From Stenotrophomonas beteli (GTDB lineage: Bacteria; Pseudomonadota; Gammaproteobacteria; Xanthomonadales; Xanthomonadaceae), in the NCBI RefSeq assembly GCF_001431665.1, contig NZ_LLXV01000037.1, positions 1 through 58,584 on the forward strand: DNA of 58,584 nucleotides, given 5' to 3'. Shown in pieces: positions 25,569 to 36,159 of this stretch. The notes below the pieces were generated by a model. It made no database searches. It had not been told where the DNA came from and worked only from the letters and a program-made list of their open reading frames with translations. The stretch's first letter is position 1; the number at the start of each line of letters is the position of its first letter. Position numbers and translations under genes: made by a program.

Positions 25569-28082
25569 ATGGACGGCATCCAGGATTCCCTTCCGGTGCA
25601 GAGCCCGCAGGTGCGGACCCTGTTGTTCACCGACCTGTGCGACTCGCTGCAGCTGGTCGAGCGCATTGGCGACATCAGCGCCGCTGAGCTGTTCCAGCAG
25701 CACGACCGGCTGGTGCTGGGCCTGCAGCAGCGCTGGAACGGGCAGCTGATCGATCGCTCCGACGGCCTGTTCATGCTGTTCGAGCGCACCATCGATGGGG
25801 TCGGCTTCGCCCTGTCCTACCAGAGCGCGGTGGAAGCGCTGGGTCGCGAACGCGGCATCGTGCTGCGCGCGCGCGCCGGGCTGCACGTGGGCGATGTGCT
25901 GCTGTGGAACAACAGTGCCGAGGCCATGGCCCACGGTGCCAAGCCGGTGGAAGTGGAGGGCCTGGCCAAGCCGATGGCCGCCCGCCTGATGCAGCTGGCG
26001 TGGCCGGGGCAGGTCCTGCTGTCGGCCAGCGCGGAAAAGATGGCACGTCGGGCCAGCGGCGAACTGCCGTGGGCGGCCGATGAGCTGCGCTGGAAGGACC
26101 ACGGCTGCTGGCGGTTCAAGGGCATCAGCGAGCGCCAGGAAGTTTTCGAGGTCGGTCTGCGTGGCAGCGCGCCGTTGCGCAGGCCGCGTTCGGGCGAAAA
26201 GGCCTGGCGTGATCTGCCGCTGTGGCGGCGGCCGGCCGCACTGGTGACCGAGGCTGCGCTGGCGTTGGCGCTGGGGGTGCTGCTGTGGACGCTGCTGCGG
26301 CCGGCACCGGCGATTGCCTTTGCCGAGCGTGACTGGGTGATCGTGTCGGCCGTGCACAATGCCACTGCGTACCCGCAGCTGGACAGCAGCCTGGAGCAGG
26401 CGCTGTACATCAGCCTGGGGCAGTCGCGGTTCGTCAACATCCTCAGCGAACTGAAGGTGCGCGACACCCTGCAGCTGATGCAGCGGCCGCCGCAGGCACG
26501 GCTGGACCGCAGCCTGGCCATTGAAGTGGCGCTGCGCGATGGCGTGCGCGCGGTGCTGGTGCCCAGCGTGCTGGAACTCAACGGCAAGGTGCGGGTCAGT
26601 GTCGAAGTGGTCGATCCGCGCAGCGGGCAGACCGTCTACACCCGCTTCGCCGACGGTCGCGGGCTGGATTCGATCCTGGCCTCCACCGACCATGTGGTCG
26701 CGGCGCTGCGCACCGACCTGGGCGAGGCCCTGCGTGATGTCGGTCGCGACCAGCGGCCGCTGCCGACCGTGGCCACCGCCAACCTCGATGCGCTGCATGC
26801 CTATGCCAAGGGCGTGGATGCCACGGCGGCAGCACGCTATGACGACGCGCTGATGTTCTTCGAACAGGCCACCCGGCTCGACCCCGGGTTCGCCTTTGCC
26901 TATGTCGGGCAGATGAACATCCAGCACGCCAAGGGCAACCTGGAGCAGGCCGCCGCGCTGTACCAGAAGGCGGTCAGCCAGCGTGCGCACCTGACCGCGC
27001 GTGACCAGCTCTACCTGGACGCGTGGGCCGCCGACTTCCAGGGCGCTCCGCCGGCACGCATCGCTGACCGATGGCGGATGCTGACCGAGCTGTACCCGGA
27101 TGATCCGGCGGGCTGGATGAACTACGCTAAGATCCTCTACACGCAGGGTGACTACGACGGTGCCCTGGCCGCCGCGCAGCCGTTGCTGGCCCGGCAGCAT
27201 TCCCGCCGTGCACTGGTGCTGGTGTTCGTGGCGCGGGTGCAGCTGGCGCGTGGCGAGATCGACGCCGCCCAAGCTGCCCTGCGCGGCGCACGCCTGCATC
27301 CGGGCTGGAACGGTGATGCGATGGAACCGCTGCTGCTGGCCCTGTCAGGTGATTTCGATGCGGCCAATGCTGGCTTCGCAGCGATGCCTTCCTCTGGGCT
27401 GGGCGCGCGCATGCTGCGTGCAGCGGTCCTGGGAATGCAGGATCGCCGCAGCGAAGCGGCCAATGACATGCAGCAGGCCGCCGCGCAGTGCACGACCGGC
27501 TCCGGCCTGTGCGACATCCTGGCGTTGCAGGCGCTGGCCTGGCGTGGCCAGCAGCCGGTGAGCGCCGCGTCCCAGGCCTACCAGCAGGTGCTCGACCGGA
27601 CGTTGCAGGCGATTGATCGTTCGCAGCCGGCACCGGCCCGGCGCAACGCCTTCATTGCACTTGCCGCGGCCTACCACGCCGTGCGCGCCGGCCAGGGCAC
27701 GCTGGTGGCGCAGCGACGGGAGGCGTTGCAGGCGCTGCCCGAACGCGATGCAGACCCACGCCTGCGCGAGCTGTGGAACCTGTTGCAGGCGCGCATCGCG
27801 CTCGACCAGGGCCGGCTGGCGCAGGCCCAGTCGCTGCTGGCCCAGCAACCCGCTGCGAGCCTGTTCCAATGGCGGGTGCTGCAGATGGACCTGGCCACGG
27901 CCAGTGGCGACCACGCCACGGCCCTGCGCCACGCACAGTGGCTGCAACGCCACGTCGGCCTGGCATTCGCCGAAGATGTCGGCGACTACGCGCTGCTTCC
28001 GCTGAACGCGATGGACGTGCAGCGGTTGACGTCGATCCGGCCCGCCCCGCAGGCGGGCAAGGACGCGTCAGCCGCGCCCTGA
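25569..28082 (+). CDS. class III nucleotide cyclase/TPR membrane protein (peptide-modification-system cyclase family)
   Basis: An 837-residue protein. Residues 15-200 form a class III cyclase domain: metal aspartates Asp22 (LLFTDLCDS) and Asp65 (DRSDGLF), the GLHVGDV strand and AARL with Arg139, while the usual transition-state Asn is replaced by Pro135. A single membrane helix spans about 222-243. Then come a TolB-N-like domain (about 255-395) and TPR-like repeats to the end, probably periplasmic. It matches the family named 'putative peptide modification system cyclase' and the Xanthomonas guanylate cyclase XC_0250. The ATG at 25569 has AGAGG upstream; GTG 25563 is possible. The stop is seven bases from the end of the convergent peptide gene. 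Confidence 0.85.
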   Translation: MDGIQDSLPVQSPQVRTLLFTDLCDSLQLVERIGDISAAELFQQHDRLVLGLQQRWNGQLIDRSDGLFMLFERTIDGVGFALSYQSAVEALGRERGIVLRARAGLHVGDVLLWNNSAEAMAHGAKPVEVEGLAKPMAARLMQLAWPGQVLLSASAEKMARRASGELPWAADELRWKDHGCWRFKGISERQEVFEVGLRGSAPLRRPRSGEKAWRDLPLWRRPAALVTEAALALALGVLLWTLLRPAPAIAFAERDWVIVSAVHNATAYPQLDSSLEQALYISLGQSRFVNILSELKVRDTLQLMQRPPQARLDRSLAIEVALRDGVRAVLVPSVLELNGKVRVSVEVVDPRSGQTVYTRFADGRGLDSILASTDHVVAALRTDLGEALRDVGRDQRPLPTVATANLDALHAYAKGVDATAAARYDDALMFFEQATRLDPGFAFAYVGQMNIQHAKGNLEQAAALYQKAVSQRAHLTARDQLYLDAWAADFQGAPPARIADRWRMLTELYPDDPAGWMNYAKILYTQGDYDGALAAAQPLLARQHSRRALVLVFVARVQLARGEIDAAQAALRGARLHPGWNGDAMEPLLLALSGDFDAANAGFAAMPSSGLGARMLRAAVLGMQDRRSEAANDMQQAAAQCTTGSGLCDILALQALAWRGQQPVSAASQAYQQVLDRTLQAIDRSQPAPARRNAFIALAAAYHAVRAGQGTLVAQRREALQALPERDADPRLRELWNLLQARIALDQGRLAQAQSLLAQQPAASLFQWRVLQMDLATASGDHATALRHAQWLQRHVGLAFAEDVGDYALLPLNAMDVQRLTSIRPAPQAGKDASAAP

Positions 28083-28089
28083 GGCCGGT

Positions 28090-28374
28090 TTACGGATCCA
28101 GTCCCGGCAGGCCATCCTCGAACAGGAACGGCACGGTGAACGCGGCGCGCACGTCCAGCAGCTGGTGCATGCGCGCTGCGGCGTTGGCGAACTCCGCCTT
28201 GCCGCCCAACGAGGCCAGTGGTGCATGGCAGGCGCGCACAGTCTCCTCGTCGGCGCCGAGCGCAAGCAGCGCCTGGCCCGGGTCCCTGGCAAATTCGGCA
28301 CGGAAGGCATCATCGCTGGACAGTCGTTCCAGCAGCTGCCGGACAACGTCGGCGGAGAGGGGCGAGGCAGACAT
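28090..28374 (-). CDS. NHLP/Nif11-like leader peptide, putative RiPP precursor
   Basis: A 94-residue peptide. Residues 9-55 look like a nitrile-hydratase/Nif11-type leader (VRQLLERLSSDDAF, EFARDPGQALLALGAD), followed by LASLGG (Gly57-Gly58), a plausible double-glycine cleavage site. The 36-residue remainder ends FLFEDGLPGLDP and contains one Thr, no Ser and no Cys. I recall such proteins being named NHLP-related RiPP peptides in Xanthomonadaceae. The start ATG (28374) is chosen because similarity begins at MSASPLSAD. It is divergent from the SagB-like gene and convergent with the cyclase. Confidence 0.8.
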   Translation of the reverse strand: MSASPLSADVVRQLLERLSSDDAFRAEFARDPGQALLALGADEETVRACHAPLASLGGKAEFANAAARMHQLLDVRAAFTVPFLFEDGLPGLDP

Positions 28375-28493
28375 GGGATACGACCGCAAGGTTGGGAAAA
28401 TGGAAATATCGGCGGCAAGGCCGCGAAGTTGATGGGCGTGCGTGCATGCCACGCTATGATCGGCGCCCTGCACAACCGTGGGATGCCATCGCG
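28375..28493. promoter_or_regulatory. divergent promoter region between peptide and dehydrogenase genes
   Basis: 119 bp hold both promoters. On the plus strand TATGAT (28455-28460) is a good -10, with TTGATG 20 bases upstream as a poor -35. No strong promoter could be picked for the peptide strand. Confidence 0.4.
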
Positions 28494-29657
28494 ATGAGAT
28501 TCCGTCGTTGCCGGACGCTGTTCGTCGAACCGGTGGAACGTCCTGCCTTCAATCTGGATGCACTGCTGGCTGGTGGAACGGGCGTGCAGCTGCAACCGGT
28601 GCTGCAGGTACACGCCGCGCACCTGCCGACCGTGCAGGTGGTCGATGCGGCCAGCTGTGCCTGGTTGCTGGCCTGCAGCGCCGAGCACTGGCAGTCGTTG
28701 CCGCAGGCGCCGGAGGCGCGCAGCCGCGTGCTGGCGCTGCTGCAGCAGGGGCTGCTGGTCAGCGATGACCCGGCCCACGCCGAGGGGTTCGCGGCCGAGC
28801 AGCGGCTGCGCGACAGCCATTGGTGGCCGCTGTCGGCCCTGCATTACCAGCAGTCGTGCTGGGACGGCGTGGACAGCGTGCAGGACATGGAGCAGCACCA
28901 GCTGGTGACGGCACGCGATCTGGTGCGCAGCTTCGGCAACCCGCCGCCGGAAGCACCGCCGCGGTTGCCCGGCGCATTACCGCTGCCACGTTGCCAGGAT
29001 GATCCGATGCAGCCGCTGTTGCAGGCACGGGCCACCTGCCGCAATTTTGATGGCGCGCGCGCGTTGCCGCTGCCATTGCTGGCGCGCGTGCTGCAACAGG
29101 TGCTGATGGCCCAGGCGCAGGTGGAAACCGATCCCGGGGTGCGCTTCCTGAAGAAGAACGTACCCTCGGCCGGCAGCCTGCATCCGCTGGAAGCCTATCT
29201 GCTGGTGCGCAACGTGGAGGGTCTGGCGCCGGGCCTGTACCACTACCATGCGCTGGCCCATGAACTCGGGCGGCTGCCAGGCCAGGTGGACGATCCGGCG
29301 GCATTGGGCCTGCGCCTGCTGGCTGGCCAGCACTGGTTCGCCGATGCGCCGGTGCTGCTGGTGCTGGTGTGCCGGTTCGAACGCAACTACTGGAAGTACC
29401 GCAACCATGCCAAGGCCTATCGCGCGGTCACGCTCGATGCCGGGCATGTCTCGCAGGCGCTGTATGCGGCCGCGACCGCGCAGGGCCTGGGGGCGTTCGT
29501 CACCGCCGCCATCAACGAAGCCGAGGCCGGGCGCGCGTTCGGGCTGCGGCCGATGGCCGAGGGCGCACTGGCCATCTGCGGGCTGGGCTGGCGCAAGGCC
29601 GAAAAGACCACCGCGGAACTGGATCCGGGTGGCCACGTGTGGCCGCTGCCGGGCTGA
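28494..29657 (+). CDS. SagB-type flavin-dependent dehydrogenase (putative peptide maturation dehydrogenase)
   Basis: A 387-residue protein. The C-terminal part (about residues 170-385) is a nitroreductase-like FMN domain of the SagB/McbC group: ATCRNFDG, then SAGSLHPLEAYLLV from Ser225 and the helix LDAGHVSQALYAAATAQGLGA. The N-terminal 165 residues form a separate domain that may hold the substrate peptide. SagB enzymes oxidise azoline rings to azoles in RiPPs. Here no cyclodehydratase is present and the adjacent peptide has almost no Cys/Ser/Thr in its tail, so the substrate reaction is open. Family name recalled: putative peptide maturation dehydrogenase. Confidence 0.85.
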   Translation: MRFRRCRTLFVEPVERPAFNLDALLAGGTGVQLQPVLQVHAAHLPTVQVVDAASCAWLLACSAEHWQSLPQAPEARSRVLALLQQGLLVSDDPAHAEGFAAEQRLRDSHWWPLSALHYQQSCWDGVDSVQDMEQHQLVTARDLVRSFGNPPPEAPPRLPGALPLPRCQDDPMQPLLQARATCRNFDGARALPLPLLARVLQQVLMAQAQVETDPGVRFLKKNVPSAGSLHPLEAYLLVRNVEGLAPGLYHYHALAHELGRLPGQVDDPAALGLRLLAGQHWFADAPVLLVLVCRFERNYWKYRNHAKAYRAVTLDAGHVSQALYAAATAQGLGAFVTAAINEAEAGRAFGLRPMAEGALAICGLGWRKAEKTTAELDPGGHVWPLPG

Positions 29658-29678
29658 TGGCCAGCGGCCTGCGCCGTC

Positions 29679-29698
29679 GCCGGGCCACAGGGCCCGGC
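29679..29698. terminator. hairpin between convergent genes
   Basis: GCCGGGCC-acag-GGCCCGGC is an 8-bp perfect stem between the SagB-like gene and liuD. It lacks a T-tract on either side. Confidence 0.5.
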
Positions 29699-29708
29699 CA
29701 CGCCACGC

Positions 29709-31724
29709 TCAGGCGGCGTCGAAGTCCACCAGCACCGCACCATCACCGACCTGGTCGCCGGCCTTGGCGCGATAGCCCTTCACCGTGCCGTCGGCCGGTG
29801 CCTGCAGGGTGTGCTCCATCTTCATCGCCTCCAGCACCACCAGCGGCGTACCGCGCTTGACCTCGGTGCCGGCCGCGACCAGCGTGGCCACGATCCTGCC
29901 GGGCATCGGTGCCAGCAGGCTGCCGGCGTCGGCCACGGCATGGTCCGATTCACTCACCGGATCGTGCAGGGTGAAGCGATGCTGGCCATCGGCACCGAAC
30001 AGGTACAGCTGGTCACCGTCGCGCAGCAGCTGCAGTGTCCAGCGGCGGCCGCCCAGCTGCACGGTCAGCGCGTGCGCGTCGGCCGTGCCGATGGCCAGCA
30101 CCGGCGCGGCGTCATCGCACTGCACGCGCCAGCCGTCAGCCTGCGACCACACCTTCAGACAGTGCCGGCGCTCGCCCTGCTGCAAGGGCAGCACGCGTGG
30201 CGCACGGGCGCCCAGGCGCCAGCCGTCCTGAGCCTGCCACGGCGAATGCGGGTCGCGCGCGTCGGTGCTGGCACCGGCAGTGCTTGCAACCGCGGCCACG
30301 GCGGCCAGCTGCCACAAGGCATCATCCGTGTCGCCCACTGCATTCAATACGGCCTGTTCGCGTTCGATCAGTGCGGTATCCAGCTTGGCGTGCGCGAACG
30401 AATCGGTGTTCACCAGGCGGCGCAGGAAGCCGGCATTGGTTGTCACGCCCACCACCTGGCAGTCCGCAAGCGCCTGGCTCATGCGGCGCAGTGCGGCGTC
30501 GCGGTCCACGTCCCAGACGATCAGCTTGGCAATCATCGGATCGTAGTAAGGGGTGATGCTGTCGCCTTCCTCCACGCCGGTATCCACGCGCACATGGGCC
30601 GACGGCGTGGGCAGGCGCAGGCGGCGCAGGGTGCCGGTGGACGGCAGGAAGCCGCGGTCGGCATCTTCGGCGTACAGGCGTGCTTCGATGGCATGACCGT
30701 GAATCGCCAGCTCTTCCTGGCGCAGCGGCAGCGGCTGGCCCGAGGCCACGCGCAGCTGCCACTCCACCAGATCGGTACCGGTGATGTACTCGGTCACCGG
30801 GTGTTCGACCTGCAGGCGGGTGTTCATTTCCATGAAGTAGAAATCGCCGTCCGGGCCGGCGATGAATTCCACCGTGCCGGCACCGACGTAGCCCACCGCA
30901 CGCGCGGCATCGACCGCGGCCTTGCCCATCGCAGCACGACGTTCCGCGCTCATGCCCGGGGCCGGCGCTTCTTCCAGCACCTTCTGGTGGCGGCGCTGCA
31001 CCGAGCAGTCGCGCTCGAACAGGTAGACCGCCTCACCGTGGCTGTCGCCAAATACCTGGATCTCGATATGGCGCGGGCGCTCGACGTACTTCTCGACCAG
31101 CACGTGGTCATTGCCGAACGCCGAGGCCGCTTCGCGCTGGCAGCTGGCCAGCGCATCGACGAAGTCCTCGCTGCGCTCGACCTTGCGCATGCCCTTGCCA
31201 CCGCCGCCGGCACTGGCCTTGATCAGCACCGGGTAGCCGATGGCGTCGGCCTGTGCACGCAGGAAGTCCGGCGCCTGCTGGTCGCCGTGGTAGCCCGGGG
31301 TGAGTGGCACGCCGGCCTGGGCCATCAGCGCCTTGGCCGCACTCTTGTCGCCCATCGCGCGGATGGCGCTGGCCGGCGGGCCGATGAAAGTGATGCCCGC
31401 AGCGGCACAGGCATCGGCGAAGTCCGCATTTTCGGACAGGAAACCGTAGCCGGGGTGAATGGCCTGCGCGCCGGTCGCGCGTGCGGCCTCGAGCAGGACG
31501 TCGCCGCGCAGGTAACTCTCGCGTGCGGCGGCCGGGCCGATGTGGATGGCTTCATCGGCCAGCCGCACGTGGCGCGCGTTGCGGTCGGCATCGGAGTACA
31601 CCGCCACGGTGGCGATGCCGAGGCGACGGCAGGTGGCGATGACGCGGCAGGCGATCTCGCCACGGTTGGCGATCAGGATCTTGGTGAACATGGCAACGGG
31701 CTTCATGGGAGCGTGCTCGGTCAT
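29709..31724 (-). CDS. liuD: 3-methylcrotonyl-CoA carboxylase biotin-containing (alpha) subunit
   Basis: Carboxylates biotin and carries it for conversion of 3-methylcrotonyl-CoA to 3-methylglutaconyl-CoA in leucine breakdown. The 671-residue protein has the biotin carboxylase domain (FTKILIANRGEIACRV at the start, GGGGKGMR loop, EMNTRLQVEHPVTE) and a C-terminal biotinyl domain with EAMKMEH. Three in-frame ATGs are possible (31724, 31706, 31691); conserved sequence starts at the third. The first is eight bases after the liuB stop. It is the last gene of the liuA-liuB-liuD operon. Confidence 0.93.
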   Translation of the reverse strand: MTEHAPMKPVAMFTKILIANRGEIACRVIATCRRLGIATVAVYSDADRNARHVRLADEAIHIGPAAARESYLRGDVLLEAARATGAQAIHPGYGFLSENADFADACAAAGITFIGPPASAIRAMGDKSAAKALMAQAGVPLTPGYHGDQQAPDFLRAQADAIGYPVLIKASAGGGGKGMRKVERSEDFVDALASCQREAASAFGNDHVLVEKYVERPRHIEIQVFGDSHGEAVYLFERDCSVQRRHQKVLEEAPAPGMSAERRAAMGKAAVDAARAVGYVGAGTVEFIAGPDGDFYFMEMNTRLQVEHPVTEYITGTDLVEWQLRVASGQPLPLRQEELAIHGHAIEARLYAEDADRGFLPSTGTLRRLRLPTPSAHVRVDTGVEEGDSITPYYDPMIAKLIVWDVDRDAALRRMSQALADCQVVGVTTNAGFLRRLVNTDSFAHAKLDTALIEREQAVLNAVGDTDDALWQLAAVAAVASTAGASTDARDPHSPWQAQDGWRLGARAPRVLPLQQGERRHCLKVWSQADGWRVQCDDAAPVLAIGTADAHALTVQLGGRRWTLQLLRDGDQLYLFGADGQHRFTLHDPVSESDHAVADAGSLLAPMPGRIVATLVAAGTEVKRGTPLVVLEAMKMEHTLQAPADGTVKGYRAKAGDQVGDGAVLVDFDAA

Positions 31725-31732
31725 GGCATCGG

Positions 31733-33343
<1,611 letters not shown>

Positions 33344-33353
33344 GGCGGTGGCC

Positions 33354-34517
33354 TTACAGGGTGCGCTGGAACAGTTCGCGGCCGATCAGCATGCGGCGGA
33401 TCTCCGAGGTGCCGGCGCCGATTTCATACAGCTTGGCGTCGCGCCACAGACGGCCGGTGGGGTACTCATTGATGTAGCCGTTGCCACCGAGGATCTGGAT
33501 CGCCTGGCCGGTCAGCCAGGTGGCCTTCTCGGCGGCGTACAGGATCGCACCGGCCGCATCCTGGCGGGTGGTGCGGCCCTGGTCGCAGGCGCGCGCCACG
33601 GCGTACACGTAGGCGCGGCACGCGCCCAGGCCCACGTACATGTCGGCGATCTTGGCCTGGATCAGCTGGAAGCTGCCGATCGCTTCGCCGAACTGGTGGC
33701 GTTCGTGCACATAGGGCATGACCACGTCCATCGCTGCGGCCATCAGGCCCAGCGGGCCACCGGACAGCACCACGCGTTCGTAGTCCAGGCCGGACATCAG
33801 CACGCGCACGCCGCCGCCCACCGCACCAAGCACGTTCTCTTCGGGAATCTCGCAGTCCTGGAACACCAGTTCACAGGTGGGCGAAGAACGCATGCCCAGC
33901 TTGTCCAGCTTCTGCGCGGTGGAGAAGCCCTTCATGCCCTTCTCGACCAGGAAGGCGGTGATGCCTTTGGCGCCGGCCTCCATGTCGGTCTTGGCGTAAA
34001 CCACCAGCACGTCGGCATCCGGGCCGTTGGTGATCCACATCTTGTTGCCGTTGAGCACGTAGCGGTCGCCGCGCTTGTCCGCGCGCAGCTTCATCGACAC
34101 CACGTCCGAACCGGCGCCCGGTTCGCTCATTGCCAGCGCGCCCACCTTGGCGCCGCTGCACAGGTCCGGCAGGAAGCGCTGCTTCTGTTGCTCGCTGCCG
34201 TTCCTGCGCAGCTGGTTCACGCACAGGTTGGAATGCGCGCCATAGGACAGGCCGATGCCACCGGAGGCACGCGAGATTTCTTCCATCGCCACCACGTGGG
34301 CCAGGTAGCCCATGCCGGTACCACCGTATGCTTCTTCCACGGTGAGGCCGAGCAGGCCCTGTTCGCCCAGCTTCGGCCACAGGGCCAGCGGGAACTGGTT
34401 GGTCGCATCGGCCTCGGCGGCGAGCGGGGCAATCTCGGCGGCGGCAAAATGGGCCACGCTCTGGCGCAGCAGGTCGATGTCTTCGCCAAGATCGAAGTTC
34501 AGGGATGGCACGTGCAT
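33354..34517 (-). CDS. liuA: isovaleryl-CoA dehydrogenase
   Basis: FAD-dependent acyl-CoA dehydrogenase that converts isovaleryl-CoA to 3-methylcrotonyl-CoA. The 387-residue protein contains [33 protein letters not shown] and C-terminal [13 protein letters not shown] with [17 protein letters not shown] helix ([15 protein letters not shown]). The ATG at 34517 has GGAG upstream. First gene of the liu operon; the next step is done by the liuB/liuD carboxylase. A TetR regulator is divergent from it. Confidence 0.94.
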   Translation of the reverse strand: MHVPSLNFDLGEDIDLLRQSVAHFAAAEIAPLAAEADATNQFPLALWPKLGEQGLLGLTVEEAYGGTGMGYLAHVVAMEEISRASGGIGLSYGAHSNLCVNQLRRNGSEQQKQRFLPDLCSGAKVGALAMSEPGAGSDVVSMKLRADKRGDRYVLNGNKMWITNGPDADVLVVYAKTDMEAGAKGITAFLVEKGMKGFSTAQKLDKLGMRSSPTCELVFQDCEIPEENVLGAVGGGVRVLMSGLDYERVVLSGGPLGLMAAAMDVVMPYVHERHQFGEAIGSFQLIQAKIADMYVGLGACRAYVYAVARACDQGRTTRQDAAGAILYAAEKATWLTGQAIQILGGNGYINEYPTGRLWRDAKLYEIGAGTSEIRRMLIGRELFQRTL

Positions 34518-34640
34518 TGTGGTGGCTCCACGGCGGGATGGCAGGAAATGGACGCACCCGGCGGGGGAGCGGGCGGCGGTCTGCAGGACCGCTGCCCGCA
34601 CGGGCGATGGCCCCAGCGTAGCGGGGTTCGGGTAAGAAGT

Positions 34641-34672
34641 GAATACGAATTCAAAAATTGAAACTAGAATCA
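34641..34672. promoter_or_regulatory. probable TetR operator between liuA and tetR
   Basis: A sharply AT-rich stretch contains TTCAA-AAA-TTGAA (34650-34662) flanked by further GAATAC/GAATC half-sites. It ends four bases before the TetR start, fitting autoregulation and control of liuA. Confidence 0.55.
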
Positions 34673-34676
34673 GAAC

Positions 34677-35291
34677 ATGGCCTACAAACGCTCTGCATTG
34701 ATGGAAGAACGCCTGGCGGGCGCCCGTGAACGGATCCTGCTGGCCACCCGCGAGCTGGTCGCGACCGGCGGCTGGCGCAACGCCCCGGTGACCGCCGTGG
34801 CGACCCAGGCGGGGGTGTCCACCGGCCTGATCTACCGCCACTTCCCGTCCAAGGCCGAGCTGTTCGTGGAAGTGCTCAACGCCGCCGTGGCCCACGAGGT
34901 CGCGATCATGGAGCGCATCGCCAGTGGCCCGGAGGCCGCCAGCGAGCGGTTGCGGCTGGCGATCACCGCCTTCGTCCGCCGCGCCCTGGCCGGGCCGGGG
35001 CTGGCGCACGCCTTCATCGTCGAACCGGTCGATCCGGATGTGGAAGCCGAGCGCATGCGCGGTCGTCGCGCGTTCGGCGACGTGTTCCTGCGGCTGGTGG
35101 AGGAGGGCGTGGCGGCCGGTGAGCTGCCGGCGCAGGACGCGCATGTGGCCGCCGCCTGCCTGGTGGGTGCCTTCACCGAGGCGATGGTCGGCCCTACCGC
35201 GCCCAGCCGCGAAGCGCACCGCGACGAAGACGCGCTGGTGGATGCGATCTGCAGCTTCTGCCTGCGCGCGATCGGCGTCCCGGTTTTGTAG
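34677..35291 (+). CDS. TetR-family regulator of the liu operon (inferred)
   Basis: A 204-residue TetR protein: helix-turn-helix at about residues 20-65 ([15 protein letters not shown]...[26 protein letters not shown]) and a variable ligand domain. It is divergent from liuA, with an AT-rich palindrome between, so it probably represses leucine-catabolic genes and responds to an acyl-CoA. In Pseudomonas the liu genes are controlled by a MerR protein, so a different regulator type is used here. Confidence 0.88.
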   Translation: MAYKRSALMEERLAGARERILLATRELVATGGWRNAPVTAVATQAGVSTGLIYRHFPSKAELFVEVLNAAVAHEVAIMERIASGPEAASERLRLAITAFVRRALAGPGLAHAFIVEPVDPDVEAERMRGRRAFGDVFLRLVEEGVAAGELPAQDAHVAAACLVGAFTEAMVGPTAPSREAHRDEDALVDAICSFCLRAIGVPVL

Positions 35292-35312
35292 GGTCGAGCC
35301 ATGCTCGACTGC
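35289..35312. repeat. single GTAG palindrome
   Basis: GTAGGGTCGAGCCATGCTCGAC directly overlaps the end of the TetR gene and its stop codon. Confidence 0.65.
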
Positions 35313-35326
35313 TTTTGCCTGTTGCC

Positions 35327-35366
35327 GGGGTCGGATCCCTTTTGCGCGCAGAAGGGATCCGACCCC
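35327..35366. repeat. GGGGTCGGATCCC-type palindrome
   Basis: Perfect 15-base arms (35327-35341 and 35352-35366) around a ten-base GC-rich loop. A related, less perfect copy is at 53621-53659. It lies between tetR and the cytochrome gene and could act as a terminator. Confidence 0.8.
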
Positions 35367-35492
35367 AGCCCCGGCATGCTGCGCCGCACCAGCAATGACG
35401 CCTGTTGTCGCACGCAAGGCGCGTTCTATACTCGGTCCATCACGCAGTCGCTCAGCCGTGGTCCAACGACTATCAGCCAGGGGTAACGAAGA

Positions 35493-36011
35493 GTGCGGAA
35501 TTACGATCTGGAGTTCCTGAAACGCTTCTCCATGGTGATCGCGCTGTTGATGGCCATCACCCTCGGCCTGATCCTCCTTGCCGCTTACATCCACACCCGG
35601 ATTCCGCCCGAGGTGTCGCCCACGGCAGCCAAGCGCACCGAACAGCGCATCTCGCCCACCGGTGCGGTCTATGCCGGCAGTACCGGCGCCGCCGCCCAGG
35701 CCGCGGCCAAGGCCGCCGCGCTGGCCAAGGCCGCGTCGCAGGTGGCCTACGGCGGCACCAAGGACGGCAAGGTCATCTTCGACAACCTGTGCACCGCCTG
35801 CCACACCACCGGTGTCGGCCAGGCCCCGACGCTGGATCACGCGCACTGGGACAAGCGCCTGGCACAGGGCAAGGACACCCTCTACAAGCACGCCATCGAG
35901 GGCTACACCGGCCCCGACGGCGGCATCATGCCGCCCAAGGGCGGCAACCCGGCACTGACCGAGGAACAGATCCACGCGACCGTGGACTGGATGCTGGGCA
36001 ACCTGAAGTAG
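35493..36011 (+). CDS. cytochrome c5 family protein
   Basis: A 172-residue membrane-anchored c-type cytochrome. One N-terminal helix (about residues 12-33) is followed by an Ala/Lys-rich linker (about 65-85) and a cytochrome c5-like domain with the heme-binding CTACH motif ([14 protein letters not shown]) and a distal Met in GGIMPPKGG. It would carry electrons on the periplasmic face of the inner membrane. The start is a GTG; no in-frame ATG fits. The gene stands alone. Confidence 0.9.
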   Translation: MRNYDLEFLKRFSMVIALLMAITLGLILLAAYIHTRIPPEVSPTAAKRTEQRISPTGAVYAGSTGAAAQAAAKAAALAKAASQVAYGGTKDGKVIFDNLCTACHTTGVGQAPTLDHAHWDKRLAQGKDTLYKHAIEGYTGPDGGIMPPKGGNPALTEEQIHATVDWMLGNLK

Positions 36012-36159
36012 ACGGTGAACGGCGGAGCCTCGGAACGGGGCTAGTGCCGCCCCGGTCGCCGCCTGCGGCTTTGCCCACCCAGGTCAAAACCCTGCCCGCA
36101 AGCGGGGCTTCGCATTTCGGGGTTAGTCTGTGCCCCCTCTTGCCTGGAATCGCCCGTCG

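Noticed and set aside
34518..35975. The upstream extension of the liuA frame on the minus strand.
   Set aside because: The family start [10 protein letters not shown] at 34517 has a ribosome site; the extension runs antisense through the TetR gene and has no domain signature.
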